A DNA stretch of 64,000 nt from JAJDXW01 sp965243335 (GTDB taxonomy: Bacteria; Pseudomonadota; Gammaproteobacteria; HK1), in contig OZ251545.1 in NCBI GenBank assembly GCA_965243335.1, positions 2,542,001 to 2,606,000 on the forward strand, written 5' to 3'. Shown here one piece after another: positions 27,139 to 36,242 of this stretch; the first letter of the stretch is position 1; each line of letters starts with the position of its first letter. Both the position numbers and the translations under genes were made by a program. A model generated the notes under the pieces. That model was not told the origin of the DNA, made no database searches, and saw only the letters and a list, made by a program, of their open reading frames with translations.

Positions 27139-29306
27139 CTGTTTCGAAATTCTCTGCCTTCGTTGTATTGAATATACCACTCTCCCCATCCGGGCGGATA
27201 CCTGTCTGCCAAAAGTGTACGTCCCAGCGGCGTCCTGCCTGAATCAGGGCGGCCAAGGTATTCCCGGCAGACCCGGACCCGGTCCAGCGCCCGGCGAACG
27301 CCGCTCTTCCCGCCGGGGCGGAGCAGGAGCCGCTGCTTCAACGAGGCCGGCTCCGCGCGGGACGGAACCGTGGCGTGACCTTCCCCTTGGCTCGCGCCTT
27401 CAGAACCGCACGCGCCACCGGACGCCGGCGTGCCAGGCTTGCTCGCCCGCGCGGTGACCCGCGTTGAACCGCAACCCCGCCGACGCCGCGACCCGGCCGT
27501 ACCGCCCTTCGACTTCGTGCTGCCCCGTGAGCCGCACCTCGCGCGCCTCCGGGGCGAGGTCCCCGTCGACGTCGGCGTAGCGCACGCCGTCCGCCAGCGT
27601 GCCCCCGACGGGCACCTTCAGCGTGAACCCCCCGGCCTCCGCCCGCAGGGGGCTCTCCAGCGTGAAACGGGTACGGCGCCCGGCGCCGTCGACGTCGAGG
27701 TGGAGGGCGTGGCTGCTGTAGACGCCGTCGGTCTCGCGCAGCACGCCGTCCCCGCGCATCGCGCCGTGGGCCAGGGTGGAGGCGGCTTCGATGCTCACGC
27801 CTTCCCCGGCGTCGCCCGCAAGCCGCCAGCGCTTGCCCGCGCGCAGGAACGTCGTGCGGTGCCAGAACCCGCCGCCCACCCAGCTCCCGGCCGCCGCCCC
27901 GCCGTGCACGCGGTCACGCTCGCCGACGAACCCCGCCTGCCAGTACCGCGCGTCCGTCCCCGCCCGGTAGGCCAGGCCGCCGCTCACCATGCCGTCGGCG
28001 GCGGCGCTTGCGCCGGCGAACGACCAGCGGCGGGCCGGCCCACCCGGCTCCGCGTCCCACCACTGCAGACCCCGCCACCGCGGGCCGGGGTCCGGCTCGT
28101 CCGCGAAGCGGGGGATGGGGTCCACCTCCGGGGTGAGCGTGTAGGCCTGCGCCCGCGGCTCCACCCGGAACGGGAAGCCCAGGGAGTCGAAGACCACCGG
28201 CTCGACCCCGCGCGCGGCCAGCGTCGCGGCGATGGCGCCGCCCACGTCGGCGAACGTCCCGCCGCCGCTGGTTCCCCCGACCGGGCGCGTGGCCTTCTCC
28301 AGGTTCATCAGCCCCCGCCCGTGGGTGGACGAGAGCTCGCACGCCGGGTCTGCATCGGTGTTCAGGTGCTCGGGGCACGGGCCGCCACCGTCCACGGTGT
28401 CCGGCGTCACGTCGGCGGTGGCGTAGACGCGCTGGAGCACCTGCTCCATCGTCAACGTGTCCCCGAAGTACTGCTTCACCACCGCCAGCCCGCCGCTGAC
28501 CAGCGGGGCGGCGTAGGACGTCCCGCTGCCCACCGACCAGCCCCGACCCAGGAGGTGCGGGGCCTCGCGTGAGTACGGCCCCGTATAGGCGACCAGAACG
28601 CCGGCGCCCGGCGCGGCCAGGCACCACTTCGCGGCCAGCCCGCAGCGGTTCGAGAAGGAGGCGATCGCGCCCGTGCTGTCGGTCGCGACGACGGCGACCC
28701 AGCGCTCGCCAACATTGTTTTCGTTGCTGCTGTCCCACAGCGGCAACGCCGAGACGACGGTCGGGCTCGTGGCCTCGAGCTCCCCCGTGGCGCAGCCCAC
28801 GTCGGTGGTGCGCTCGCAATTGCGCCCGTTCCCGTTGCCCGCCGCCGCCACGAAGATCGTCCCTGCCGACTCCTTGACCTGGTCGATGAGGGGCTTCAGC
28901 CATTCCTCCATATCCGTACGTTGCGGCAGGAAGTGCTCGGCGATCTCGGAGTACCCGAAGCTCATGTTGACGACGTCGGGCCGCTGGCCCAGCGCGGGGT
29001 TCATGAGGGTCACCCGGGCTTGGGCGCGACCGCGGATCGCGGCGCGGGTCGCGGGCTGCGGGTCGTAGCCTCCCGATCCGGTTCCGAGCGGGATGCCGTA
29101 CACGTCGAGGCGCGCTCCGTGCGCGATCCCGTGGAAGGACCAGTTCTGGCGCGGGTCGTCTCTCGACGCCAGGATCAGGCTGCTCACCGCCGTGCCGTGG
29201 CTGAACACCCACTCCCCCGCGGGGTTGCCGTAGGGCTCGCGTCGCGCGCCCAGAATCAGGGTGTACGACACACGCCCCGCGGCGTTGGCCGCTGCGAGCT
29301 CGGAGT

Positions 29307-29313
29307 GGGGGGG
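29307..29313 (+). repeat. G7 tract at the autotransporter frameshift
   Basis: Seven G on the plus strand (C7 in the coding strand) sit exactly where the protease reading frame shifts. Eight bases would restore LPPHSELAAANAAGR and the downstream frame. Confidence 0.75.
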
Positions 29314-29576
29314 AGGCCGGGGTCGCCGGTGAGACCCAAGTCGATGCCGGTGTCGATGACGGCGATCCGCTGTCCCGCCCCCGGGAGCGTCCCGGCGCCG
29401 TACCTCGCTTCCAGCCGCGCGTAGGCGTCCGCCGCCTTCACCACGTCCAGAGCCCAGTTCCGACGGTTGCCCTCGGCGTCGAGCCCCTGATACTCCTCGT
29501 CCGCCACGATCGCCGCTGCCCCGTCCGGTCGGACGTAGACGGCAGTCGTCGGTGGGTACGCCGTCGTCCTCACGGG

Positions 29577-29715
29577 CGGGGGGGGAGGCTCCTGGGGAGG
29601 CTCCGGGGGAGGCTCCTGGGGAGGCTCCTGGGGAGGCTCCGGGGGAGGCTCCTGGGGAGGCTCCGGGGGAGGCTCCTGGGGAGGCTCCGGGGGAGGCTCC
29701 TGGGGAGGCTCCGGG
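29577..29715 (-). repeat. coding tandem repeat (EPPQEPPP units)
   Basis: Near-perfect repeats of GGAGGCTCCTGGGGAGGCTC and its variant with GGGGGA encode alternating EPPQ and EPPP units in the linker between lipid anchor and protease domain. The unit length is a multiple of three, so copy-number changes would alter linker length but keep frame. Confidence 0.85.
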
Positions 29716-29918
29716 GGGTTGATGTCGATCAGATCAATGGTACCGCTCTCCGGACCCGTGGGAGGAGGCACCGGGGGACGCTCCTCCTGGGGAGGCTCCG
29801 GGGGACGCTCCTGGGGAGGCGCCTGGGGCGTCGGATCGGGCGCGTTCCCGCCGCCTCCACCGCCGCAGGCCGCCAGTGCGACCGCGACGAGCAGTATCGC
29901 GATCCGTTTCGTTCCCAC

Positions 29919-30281
29919 GTTCAACCTCCCTCTCGACCCTGACGCTTCCCGCGCCGCCCCGTGACCCGCTCGGCCCGCCGCGGGAAGAGAAGCGGCCGAA
30001 CGGTGCGTAGCGGACCGGACATACGGATTCTACGGCGCGGGGCAGGCGGCTCGCGCCAGGACTGGCTCCGGCCACCGCCGCGTCGCGACGGTCCCGCGCA
30101 GGTTCGCACGGATCCGTTCGATCACTCGTTCGGCCTCTTCGGTGGGGTGCTGTTCGGGCATCCTCGTCTCCGGGGGCGGATCAAGGGGTAGCGGCACGGG
30201 AAAAGGATGGGCGAAGCCATCCATACCATGCAACCGGGCATGACCCTAACTTCAGGGGATCATGCAAGGCTAATCCTTGGG
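29919..30281. other. intergenic region upstream of the first autotransporter
   Basis: No gene can be supported. A short minus-strand frame from an ATG at 30161 (MPEQHPTEEAERVIERIRAN) has GGAGACGAGG before it and could be a small gene, but has no recognised family. The promoter of the autotransporter gene should lie here. Confidence 0.35.
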
Positions 30282-30584
30282 GAGGCATGTGCGCTGTGGG
30301 GTTTTCGCCAAGCGTGCCTCTCGCGGACGCGTCCGTGGGGACGTGGGCATCCTGGGAACGCTTGTGTCCCGCCCGCACAGGGGTGTGAAGCGCCCGTGAA
30401 CAAAAATGAGGGCGAGACACCCGCGTTCCCGGGCCGCATGGATTCCCGCTTTCGCGGGAATGACGAGGATGGGGGCGGGACGCCCGCGTTCCCAGGAGCG
30501 CCCGCGCAAACGCCGCCGTGGGGTGAAATCCACCCAAAGGCCTCTCGAACCGACCCCAAACCCTGGAAGCCGCGCACGCCCCTC
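30282..30584 (-). repeat. MITE-like element, copy 5 (right-to-left)
   Basis: This begins GAGGCATGTGCGCTGTGGGG, passes hairpin modules and a dRS3-like palindrome (30442-30461), and ends in the inverse conserved block (CGAACCGACCCCAAACCCTG) and a left-type end GCGCACGCCCCTC. The AT-rich TTTTTTACCCC segment is absent. Confidence 0.75.
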
Positions 30585-30721
30585 GCGAACGCTCCCGGGG
30601 ATGGCGCGTCCCGGGAACGGCGCGTCCTGGGAACGTGGGCGTCCCGCGCAAGCCCCGCGGTGCGGTGAAGGCAGCGCCTCGATCGCGAAACGGTGGAAGG
30701 CGCCCCGCCCGCGCCCTCGTC

Positions 30722-33361
30722 TCAGAACCGCCGCCGGTAGCGGGCTCCCACCCAGGCCTCCTCCTCCCCGGGCACGTGCCCCGCATCCAGGGTATGGCTC
30801 GCACCGAAGGCGATCCGGCCCTCCCCGAGCGGCCGCTCGTGGTGCGCCCCGAGGGTGAACGCGCGGGCCCCCGGGCGGAGCCCGACCTCGAGGTCGCGGT
30901 ACACCCAGTCCCCGGCCCGGGTGCGGCCGACCGGACGGCGGAAGCGGACGCTCCCGCTCTCGGCGCGCAGGGGCTGCTCGACGAAGAGCCGGGTGAACCG
31001 CGCCCCGTCCGTGCGCTCGAGCGCGAGCCGGTGCTGCGAGTAGAGCCCCCCGGAGCCGGCCAACATGCCGCTCTCGCCCGCGAGCCGCCCGCCCGCGAGC
31101 GTGGAGGATACGGACAGGCGAAGGCCCGAAGGACCGCCGTCCTCGCCCTCCCCGAGCGCGAAGGACCGGGCGAGCGTGCCGAACGCGAGCCCGTGCACGG
31201 CCCCCCCCGCGAACGCGCCCTCGCCCCGGCTGCCCATGATGGCCCCCTGCTCGAGCACGAGCCCCGTGCGGAGCGCCCCGCCCGGCGCGCCCCAGGAGAG
31301 GCCGGCCGCGCCCACGTCCCCGTCCGCGGCGTAGGCGAGACGCAAGGCGCCGCGCGGCGCGCCCTCGGCGCCCCCGAGGGCGGCCCAGGAGAGCCCCCGC
31401 CAGGCGACGCCCCCCCCCCCCCCCCCGTCCGGCGCCTCGTCCGCGAAGGAGGGAACGGGCACGCCGGCCGCCGCCGGCGCGACCCGCGCGCCGAGCGGCA
31501 GCCAGAACGGCGCGTTCCGCTCGTCGAAGGCCGCGATCTCGGCGAGCCCCATCCGCCGCGACACGTCCCCCCACGCGGACGGGGTGCGGAGCGCCGTGCC
31601 CCACAGGGGCGACACGCTCCCCGGGACGCCCGTGCCGAGCGTCCCGACCGGCTCGGTCGCGGCCTTCAGGTCCATCAGCCCGCGCCCGTGGGTGGACGAC
31701 AGCTCGCAGGCCGAGCGGTCGTCGTCGAGATCGAGGTGCTCGGGGCACTGCTCGCCGCTCGCCACCGGATCGGGGGTGACCGCGGCGGTCTCGTAGAGGC
31801 GCGTGAGCACCTCGGTATTGCCCATCTGGCCGCGGAAGTACTGCTTCAGGAGCGCGAGGCCCCCCGCCACGAGGGGGGCCGCGTAGGACGTGCCGCCTCC
31901 CTTCGTGTAGCCTCTGCCCGGCACTGGCACCGGCGACCACGACGGCAACCACGGGCCGAAGTACGCGATCACGAGGTCGGCGCCGGGAGCGGCGATGCAC
32001 CATTTCGCGGCGACCCCGCAGCGGTTCGAGAAGCTGGCGAGGGGAGACCCGTCGTCCCGCGTCGTCGCCACCACCGAGACCGAGTGGCTTCGCAGCGCTT
32101 CGACGTGTACGGGCAGGGCGCCGAGGACCGACGGGGAGCTGGCGTCGATCGTTCCCTTGCGGGTCTCCGGATCGACCTCGATGCAGTTGTCCGTTCCCTC
32201 GGCGCATTTGGCTCCATGATCGTTCGACGCCGCCCAGACGAGCAGGGTCTTGTCCGCGTCCCGACGGCCGGACTGCGTAGCGGTCTCGATGACGTCGTCC
32301 AGACCGGTGCGGAGGTCGGCCGCGGCGTAGTTCTCGACGAGACCGTCGGTGGCGAAGCTCATGTTGAGGATGTCGACCCCATGCTCGTCGGCCAGGGCGG
32401 CGCGAAGCCGGTCGGCCATCCTCGTATCGAAATCGTCCAGATCCGAGAGGCTGATGGGAGCGTAATCCCGGTTGGGGTCGCCCGTTCCCAGCGGGATCGC
32501 GAACATCTTGAGATCGACGCCCCACGCGATGCCGTGAAAGTCCCATTGCCTCAACGATTCCGAAGGCGGGCCGGGGTCCCCTCCACGCTGGGCGGCGATC
32601 AGGCTCGCGACCGCGGTTCCGTGGCTGAAGCTCAGGCCGTCTTCGTCGCTGGCTCCGGACAGCAACGTCTCGGTGATCCGGTCGGGATCGAACTCCCAAT
32701 GGCCGAGATCGATGCCGGTGTCGATGACCCCCACCGTCACCCCGGCCCCCGGCGTCAGGGAGGCGGGCTCCTCCGTGCTGCGGCCCGCCGCCGGCCGGAG
32801 GGTTCCGGTCATCCCGGCCCCCGGCGGCGCCAGGGCGCGCTCCCGGTTCACGATCCGGGCATAGGCATCCGCCGCGCCGACCTCGTCCAGCCCCCAGTTC
32901 CTGGGCTCCCCCTCGGAATCCCGGGAGTAGTACTGCGGATCGTCCCGGAAACCAGCGGGCGTTGACGGAAGCGTTGACGGAGGCGGAGGCGTTGAGGGAG
33001 GCGCTGGCGTTGACGGAGGCGGAGGCGTTGAGGGAGGCGCTGGCGTTGATGGAGGCGTTGGCGCCGGCACCACCGCCATCTGATCGGACTCCGGCGGTAG
33101 CCGCGGCTCGGGCTCCGGCTGCGGCTCGGGCTCCGGCTGCGGTTCGGGCTCGGGCATCGGCTCCGGTTCTGGCTCCGGCAGGGGCGGCGGCGGCGGCGGA
33201 GTTGTCGGCGGCGACGGCGGCGCTGGGGGTGGCGGCTCCGGTTCTGGCTCCGGCTCGGGCTCCAGCTGCTGCTCTGGTTGCGGAGACAGCGGGCTCCCAC
33301 CGCCACCGCCGCACCCGGCGAGCAGACCGGCCATGACCAGGAACGCGAGGATCTTCTTCAT
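30722..33361 (-). CDS. lipoprotein subtilisin autotransporter (NalP-like) with in-frame poly-G tract
   Basis: 879 residues. The signal MKKILAFLVMAGLLAGC has a lipobox (L-A-G-C) and Gly5 after it. A Pro/Glu-rich then Ser-Thr-Pro repeat linker spans residues 30-136. The S8 protease triad is Asp214 (VGVIDTGIDLG), His247 (FSHGTAVASLI) and Ser492 (GGGTSYAAPLVAGG). The autotransporter barrel occupies about residues 650-879 and ends in RYRRRF. A 17-base G run encodes Gly6 at about 646-651, right before the barrel, so any slip of one base would remove surface display. NalP of Neisseria, a phase-variable lipoprotein subtilase, is the nearest known analogue. AGGAAG precedes the ATG. Confidence 0.9.
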   Translation of the reverse strand: MKKILAFLVMAGLLAGCGGGGGSPLSPQPEQQLEPEPEPEPEPPPPAPPSPPTTPPPPPPLPEPEPEPMPEPEPQPEPEPQPEPEPRLPPESDQMAVVPAPTPPSTPAPPSTPPPPSTPAPPSTPPPPSTLPSTPAGFRDDPQYYSRDSEGEPRNWGLDEVGAADAYARIVNRERALAPPGAGMTGTLRPAAGRSTEEPASLTPGAGVTVGVIDTGIDLGHWEFDPDRITETLLSGASDEDGLSFSHGTAVASLIAAQRGGDPGPPSESLRQWDFHGIAWGVDLKMFAIPLGTGDPNRDYAPISLSDLDDFDTRMADRLRAALADEHGVDILNMSFATDGLVENYAAADLRTGLDDVIETATQSGRRDADKTLLVWAASNDHGAKCAEGTDNCIEVDPETRKGTIDASSPSVLGALPVHVEALRSHSVSVVATTRDDGSPLASFSNRCGVAAKWCIAAPGADLVIAYFGPWLPSWSPVPVPGRGYTKGGGTSYAAPLVAGGLALLKQYFRGQMGNTEVLTRLYETAAVTPDPVASGEQCPEHLDLDDDRSACELSSTHGRGLMDLKAATEPVGTLGTGVPGSVSPLWGTALRTPSAWGDVSRRMGLAEIAAFDERNAPFWLPLGARVAPAAAGVPVPSFADEAPDGGGGGGVAWRGLSWAALGGAEGAPRGALRLAYAADGDVGAAGLSWGAPGGALRTGLVLEQGAIMGSRGEGAFAGGAVHGLAFGTLARSFALGEGEDGGPSGLRLSVSSTLAGGRLAGESGMLAGSGGLYSQHRLALERTDGARFTRLFVEQPLRAESGSVRFRRPVGRTRAGDWVYRDLEVGLRPGARAFTLGAHHERPLGEGRIAFGASHTLDAGHVPGEEEAWVGARYRRRF
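31410..31426 (+). repeat. C17 homopolymer inside the autotransporter gene
   Basis: Seventeen C on the plus strand (G17 on the coding strand) encode six Gly in PDGGGGGGVAW. This length keeps the reading frame open. Tracts this long slip readily in bacteria and are hallmark contingency loci. Confidence 0.9.
32955..33075 (-). repeat. coding tandem repeat (STPAPPSTPPPP units)
   Basis: Repeats of GGAGGCGTTGAGGGAGGCGC and related units on the plus strand encode alternating STPAPP and STPPPP in the protease linker. Unit lengths are multiples of three. Confidence 0.75.
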
Positions 33362-33738
33362 CGGAATGCTTCCTACGGCCAGCGCACCATGCCCGGATTC
33401 GCCGCGGGGAATTTTATACGAAAAGGGATGGGATCGAGCCGCCGCTCCCCGAGTCGGGCCGGCACGGGATCAGCCGGCGCCGGAGCAATTCACCTCGGCC
33501 ACGAGCCTCTCCCGGCGCCTCCCACCCGCCCGGCCATTCCACTGTGATCCGTTCGGGACGTCGAAAGCATCTCGGAAGCCCGGCCCGCGGGGCGCGACCT
33601 CCGGCTCGTGGAGCCGGGCCCCCGCGCGGAAGGCCGGCCACGATCGAGCCAGGGGTCGTCCGGCGGCCGCGAAGACCCGGCCCGCCCCCGCGGGGCCGCG
33701 GCCGCCGGGCGAAGGCCGGCCGCCGCTTCGAGCCCGTG
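33362..33738. other. intergenic region between autotransporter and pheA
   Basis: No gene is recognised on either strand. Only the ribosome site of the autotransporter gene (AGGAAGCATTCCG on the minus strand) is clear. Confidence 0.4.
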
Positions 33739-34623
33739 CTACCCCGGCGGCCCGGACCCCGAACCCCGGCGCTCCCCCCTCTCCCGGAAGGGGTCGGCGG
33801 GCCAGGTTCCCAACCAGTGGAGGGTGGTCGAGAAGAATCCGAGCTCCTCGATCGCGTTGCGGACCGCGGGGCGGTCGCGATGCCCCTCGAACTCGATGTA
33901 GAACTCCGCCACGGAGAAGCCCGCGTCGAGGTAGCTCTCGATCTTCGAGAGGTTGACGCCGTTCGTCGCGAACCCGCCGAGCCCCTTGTATAGCGCGGCG
34001 GGGACGCTCTTCACCGCGAAGACGTAGGCGGTGATGCACGGCCCCGCGCCGGGGTCGATCGCGAGCGGGTCACGCGACATGACCACGAACCGGGTCACGT
34101 TGTTCGGGTGGTCCTCGAAGCCCTCCCGCACCACTTCGAGCCCATGCGTCTCGCCCGCGATCCGCGATGCGATGGCGGCGACCGCGGGGTCGCCCCCCTC
34201 GGCGATCTCGCGCGCCGCGCCGGCCGTGTCGAAGCTCTCGACCGGCTCGAGGCCGAGCTCCCGGATCCGCCCGCGGCACTGGAGCAGGGCGTGGGGGTGG
34301 CTCCGGACCCGCCGGAGCCCCCCCGGGTCGGCGCCGGGAAGGCAGAGCAGGCAGTGCCGGACCCGGTGGAAGTGCTCCCCGACGATGTGCAGGCTCGAAT
34401 CCCGCAGCAGGTGGTGGACGAGGGCGACCCGGCCGCCGAGCGAGTTGTCGATGGGGATCATCGCGCACGACGCGCCCCCCGATTCGACGGCCTCGAACGC
34501 CTCCTCGAAGGTGGGGCACGCGAGGGGGTCGAGGTCCGGCCGCGCCTCGCGGCAGGCGGCGTGCGAGTACGCCCCGGGCTCCCCCTGGTAGGCGATGCGG
34601 GGGCGCTTGCCGGCATCGGTCAT
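33739..34623 (-). CDS. pheA: prephenate dehydratase with ACT domain
   Basis: 294 residues; monofunctional prephenate dehydratase converting prephenate to phenylpyruvate for phenylalanine synthesis. The N-terminus RIAYQGEPGAYSHAACREA is family-typical. The catalytic Thr-Arg-Phe motif is present in NNVTRFVVMS. The C-terminal ACT domain contains VPAALYKGLGGFATNGVNLS and KIESYLDAGFSVAEFYIEFE, corresponding to the Phe-binding GALV and ESRP regions (ESRP replaced by ESYL). There is no chorismate mutase domain. It is divergent from mtaD across a 173-base region. Confidence 0.92.
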   Translation of the reverse strand: MTDAGKRPRIAYQGEPGAYSHAACREARPDLDPLACPTFEEAFEAVESGGASCAMIPIDNSLGGRVALVHHLLRDSSLHIVGEHFHRVRHCLLCLPGADPGGLRRVRSHPHALLQCRGRIRELGLEPVESFDTAGAAREIAEGGDPAVAAIASRIAGETHGLEVVREGFEDHPNNVTRFVVMSRDPLAIDPGAGPCITAYVFAVKSVPAALYKGLGGFATNGVNLSKIESYLDAGFSVAEFYIEFEGHRDRPAVRNAIEELGFFSTTLHWLGTWPADPFRERGERRGSGSGPPG

Positions 34624-34784
34624 CGGGTCGGATCCTGCATCGTCGTCTCCGCGGCGGCGGGTTGCGGCGCACGCGCCCCCGCCTCGGGCCTCGCCAGCGT
34701 GTCTCCGCCGCACATTCTATCCGCCCCGGCGATCCCGCCCCGGCGCCTCGGCGTCCACCGCGGGAGGACGGTGGGCATCCGGGC

Positions 34785-34790
34785 TAGAAT
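34785..34790 (+). promoter_or_regulatory. candidate -10 box for a near-leaderless mtaD transcript
   Basis: TAGAAT lies six bases before the ATG of the deaminase gene. If it is a sigma-70 -10 element, transcription would start at about the initiation codon. No convincing -35 hexamer was seen. Confidence 0.3.
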
Positions 34791-34796
34791 CGGCCC

Positions 34797-36116
34797 ATGG
34801 AGCATGGGAAGCCCGCCGACCTCGTACTGAGCGCGTCGTGGATCGTCCCGGTGGAGCCGGACGGATGCGTACTCGAAGGGCACGCCCTCGCGGTGCGGGG
34901 CGGCGCTATCGCCGCGCTCGGGCCGGCGGCGGAGATCGACTCGAAGTTCTCCCCCCGCGAGCGCCTGCACCTCGACGGGCACGCTCTGGTCCCGGGGTTC
35001 GTCAACGCCCACACCCACGCCGCGATGACCCTGTTCCGGGGCCTCGCCGACGACCTTCCGCTCCAGACCTGGCTTTCGGAGCACGTCTGGCCGGCGGAGG
35101 CCCGCTTCGTGGACGAAGGGTTCGTGCGCGCCGGGACGCGCCTCGCGGCGGTGGAGATGCTGCGTGGCGGAACCACCTGTTTCAACGATATGTACTTCTT
35201 TCCGGATGCGGTGGGAGAGGTTGCTCGCGAGGCGGGGATCCGGGCCGTGCTCGGCCTCATCGTCCTGGAGGTCCCGACCGCATGGGCGCGGGACCCGGCG
35301 TCGTACCTCTCCCGCGGGCTCGAGGTGTACGAGGCGTTCCGACACGACGAGTTCGTGACCACCGCGTTCGCCCCGCACGCCCCGTACACGGTGGGCGACG
35401 AGGCGTTCGAGCGGGTCCGCAACCTCTCCGGGGAGCTCGGCGTCCCGGTGCACGTGCACCTGCACGAGACCGTGCGTGAGGTCGAGGAGGCGGAGCGCGA
35501 GACCGGGGAGCGCCCCTTCGCCCGCCTCTCGCGGCTCGGGCTCGTCAACCGGCGGCTCGCCGCCGTCCACATGACGGAGCTCCTTCCGGGCGAGATCGAG
35601 GCGCTGGCCGACCGGGGGGCCTCCGTCGTGCACTGCCCGGAGTCCAACCTCAAGCTCGCGAGCGGGGTCTGCCCGGCCCCCCGCCTCGCCGCGGCCGGGG
35701 TGAACGTGGCCCTCGGCACGGACGGGGCGGCCAGCAACAACGACCTCGACATGCTGGGGGAGATGCGCACCGCCGCCCTCCTCGGCAAGCTCGGGGAGCG
35801 GGACGCGACGGCGAGCCCCGCGGGGCAGGTGCTCCGCATGGCGACCCTCGGCGGGGCGCGGAGCCTCGGGCTCGGCGACCGGATCGGGAGCCTCGAGCCC
35901 GGGAAGTCGGCGGACGTCGCGGCCATCGACCTTCGCGGCCCGGACACCCAGCCGGTCTACAGCCCCGTCTCCCAGATCGTGTACGCCGCGACCCGCTCCC
36001 ACGTGCGCGAGGTGTGGGTGGCCGGCCGCCGGGTGGTGCGAAGCGGCGAGGTCCAGACCCTCGACACGGCGGAGGCGGTGCGCGAGGCCCGGGAATGGCA
36101 GGCCCGGATCCGGTAG
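34797..36116 (+). CDS. mtaD: TRZ/ATZ-family amidohydrolase (methylthioadenosine/SAH deaminase-like)
   Basis: 439 residues; a metal-dependent deaminase of the amidohydrolase superfamily. Metal ligands are visible in VNAHTHAAMTL (H-x-H), FAPHAPYTV, VHLHETVRE and LGTDGAASNNDLDM (Asp). The Asn-Asn in the last motif is typical of the MTA/SAH deaminase group. In many gammaproteobacteria this gene precedes ubiG, as here, which supports mtaD. Likely reactions are deamination of methylthioadenosine or S-adenosylhomocysteine, or of guanine derivatives. Confidence 0.88.
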   Translation: MEHGKPADLVLSASWIVPVEPDGCVLEGHALAVRGGAIAALGPAAEIDSKFSPRERLHLDGHALVPGFVNAHTHAAMTLFRGLADDLPLQTWLSEHVWPAEARFVDEGFVRAGTRLAAVEMLRGGTTCFNDMYFFPDAVGEVAREAGIRAVLGLIVLEVPTAWARDPASYLSRGLEVYEAFRHDEFVTTAFAPHAPYTVGDEAFERVRNLSGELGVPVHVHLHETVREVEEAERETGERPFARLSRLGLVNRRLAAVHMTELLPGEIEALADRGASVVHCPESNLKLASGVCPAPRLAAAGVNVALGTDGAASNNDLDMLGEMRTAALLGKLGERDATASPAGQVLRMATLGGARSLGLGDRIGSLEPGKSADVAAIDLRGPDTQPVYSPVSQIVYAATRSHVREVWVAGRRVVRSGEVQTLDTAEAVREAREWQARIR

Positions 36117-36242
36117 GCAAGGCCGTTCCTTGCCCGCAGCCGGGCCTGGACCGGGCCGTCGATGCTGCCCGGGCGGGCATGGCGAAAAGCCGTTTTCCGG
36201 GTGATGGGGTCGGAATCCGGGCGGCGGCGCCGCTCTTGTCGG

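Larger units (their letters stand above)
27400..29918 (-). pseudogene. lipoprotein subtilisin autotransporter (NalP-like), frameshifted at a G7 tract
   Basis: The N-terminal part starts at a GTG (29918) six bases after GAGGGAGG and has the lipobox signal VGTKRIAILLVAVALAAC followed by Gly6. A Pro/Glu/Gln tandem-repeat linker comes next, then the S8 Asp motif IAVIDTGIDLG. The frame breaks at the G7 tract (29307-29313). The other frame continues with the His motif FSHGTAVSSLI, GNGNGRNC, the Ser motif GSGTSYAAPLVSGG and an autotransporter beta-barrel ending in WRVRF. Adding one base gives exactly 840 codons. The family is surface-exposed proteases that may release other surface proteins. It is an off-phase gene, a pseudogene or a base-call error. 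Confidence 0.8.

Noticed and set aside
29577..29715. Regular short repeats as CRISPR or direct-repeat origin
   Set aside because: They are in frame within a coding sequence and encode a Pro/Glu linker.
30270..33314. A 1014-codon minus-strand frame overlapping the second autotransporter
   Set aside because: Same strand but a different frame; it is Arg/Gly-rich noise. The 879-residue frame has signal peptide, catalytic triad and barrel.
33414..33993. Several overlapping frames between the autotransporter and pheA
   Set aside because: All are Arg/Pro/Gly-rich and lack motifs; none can be supported as a gene.
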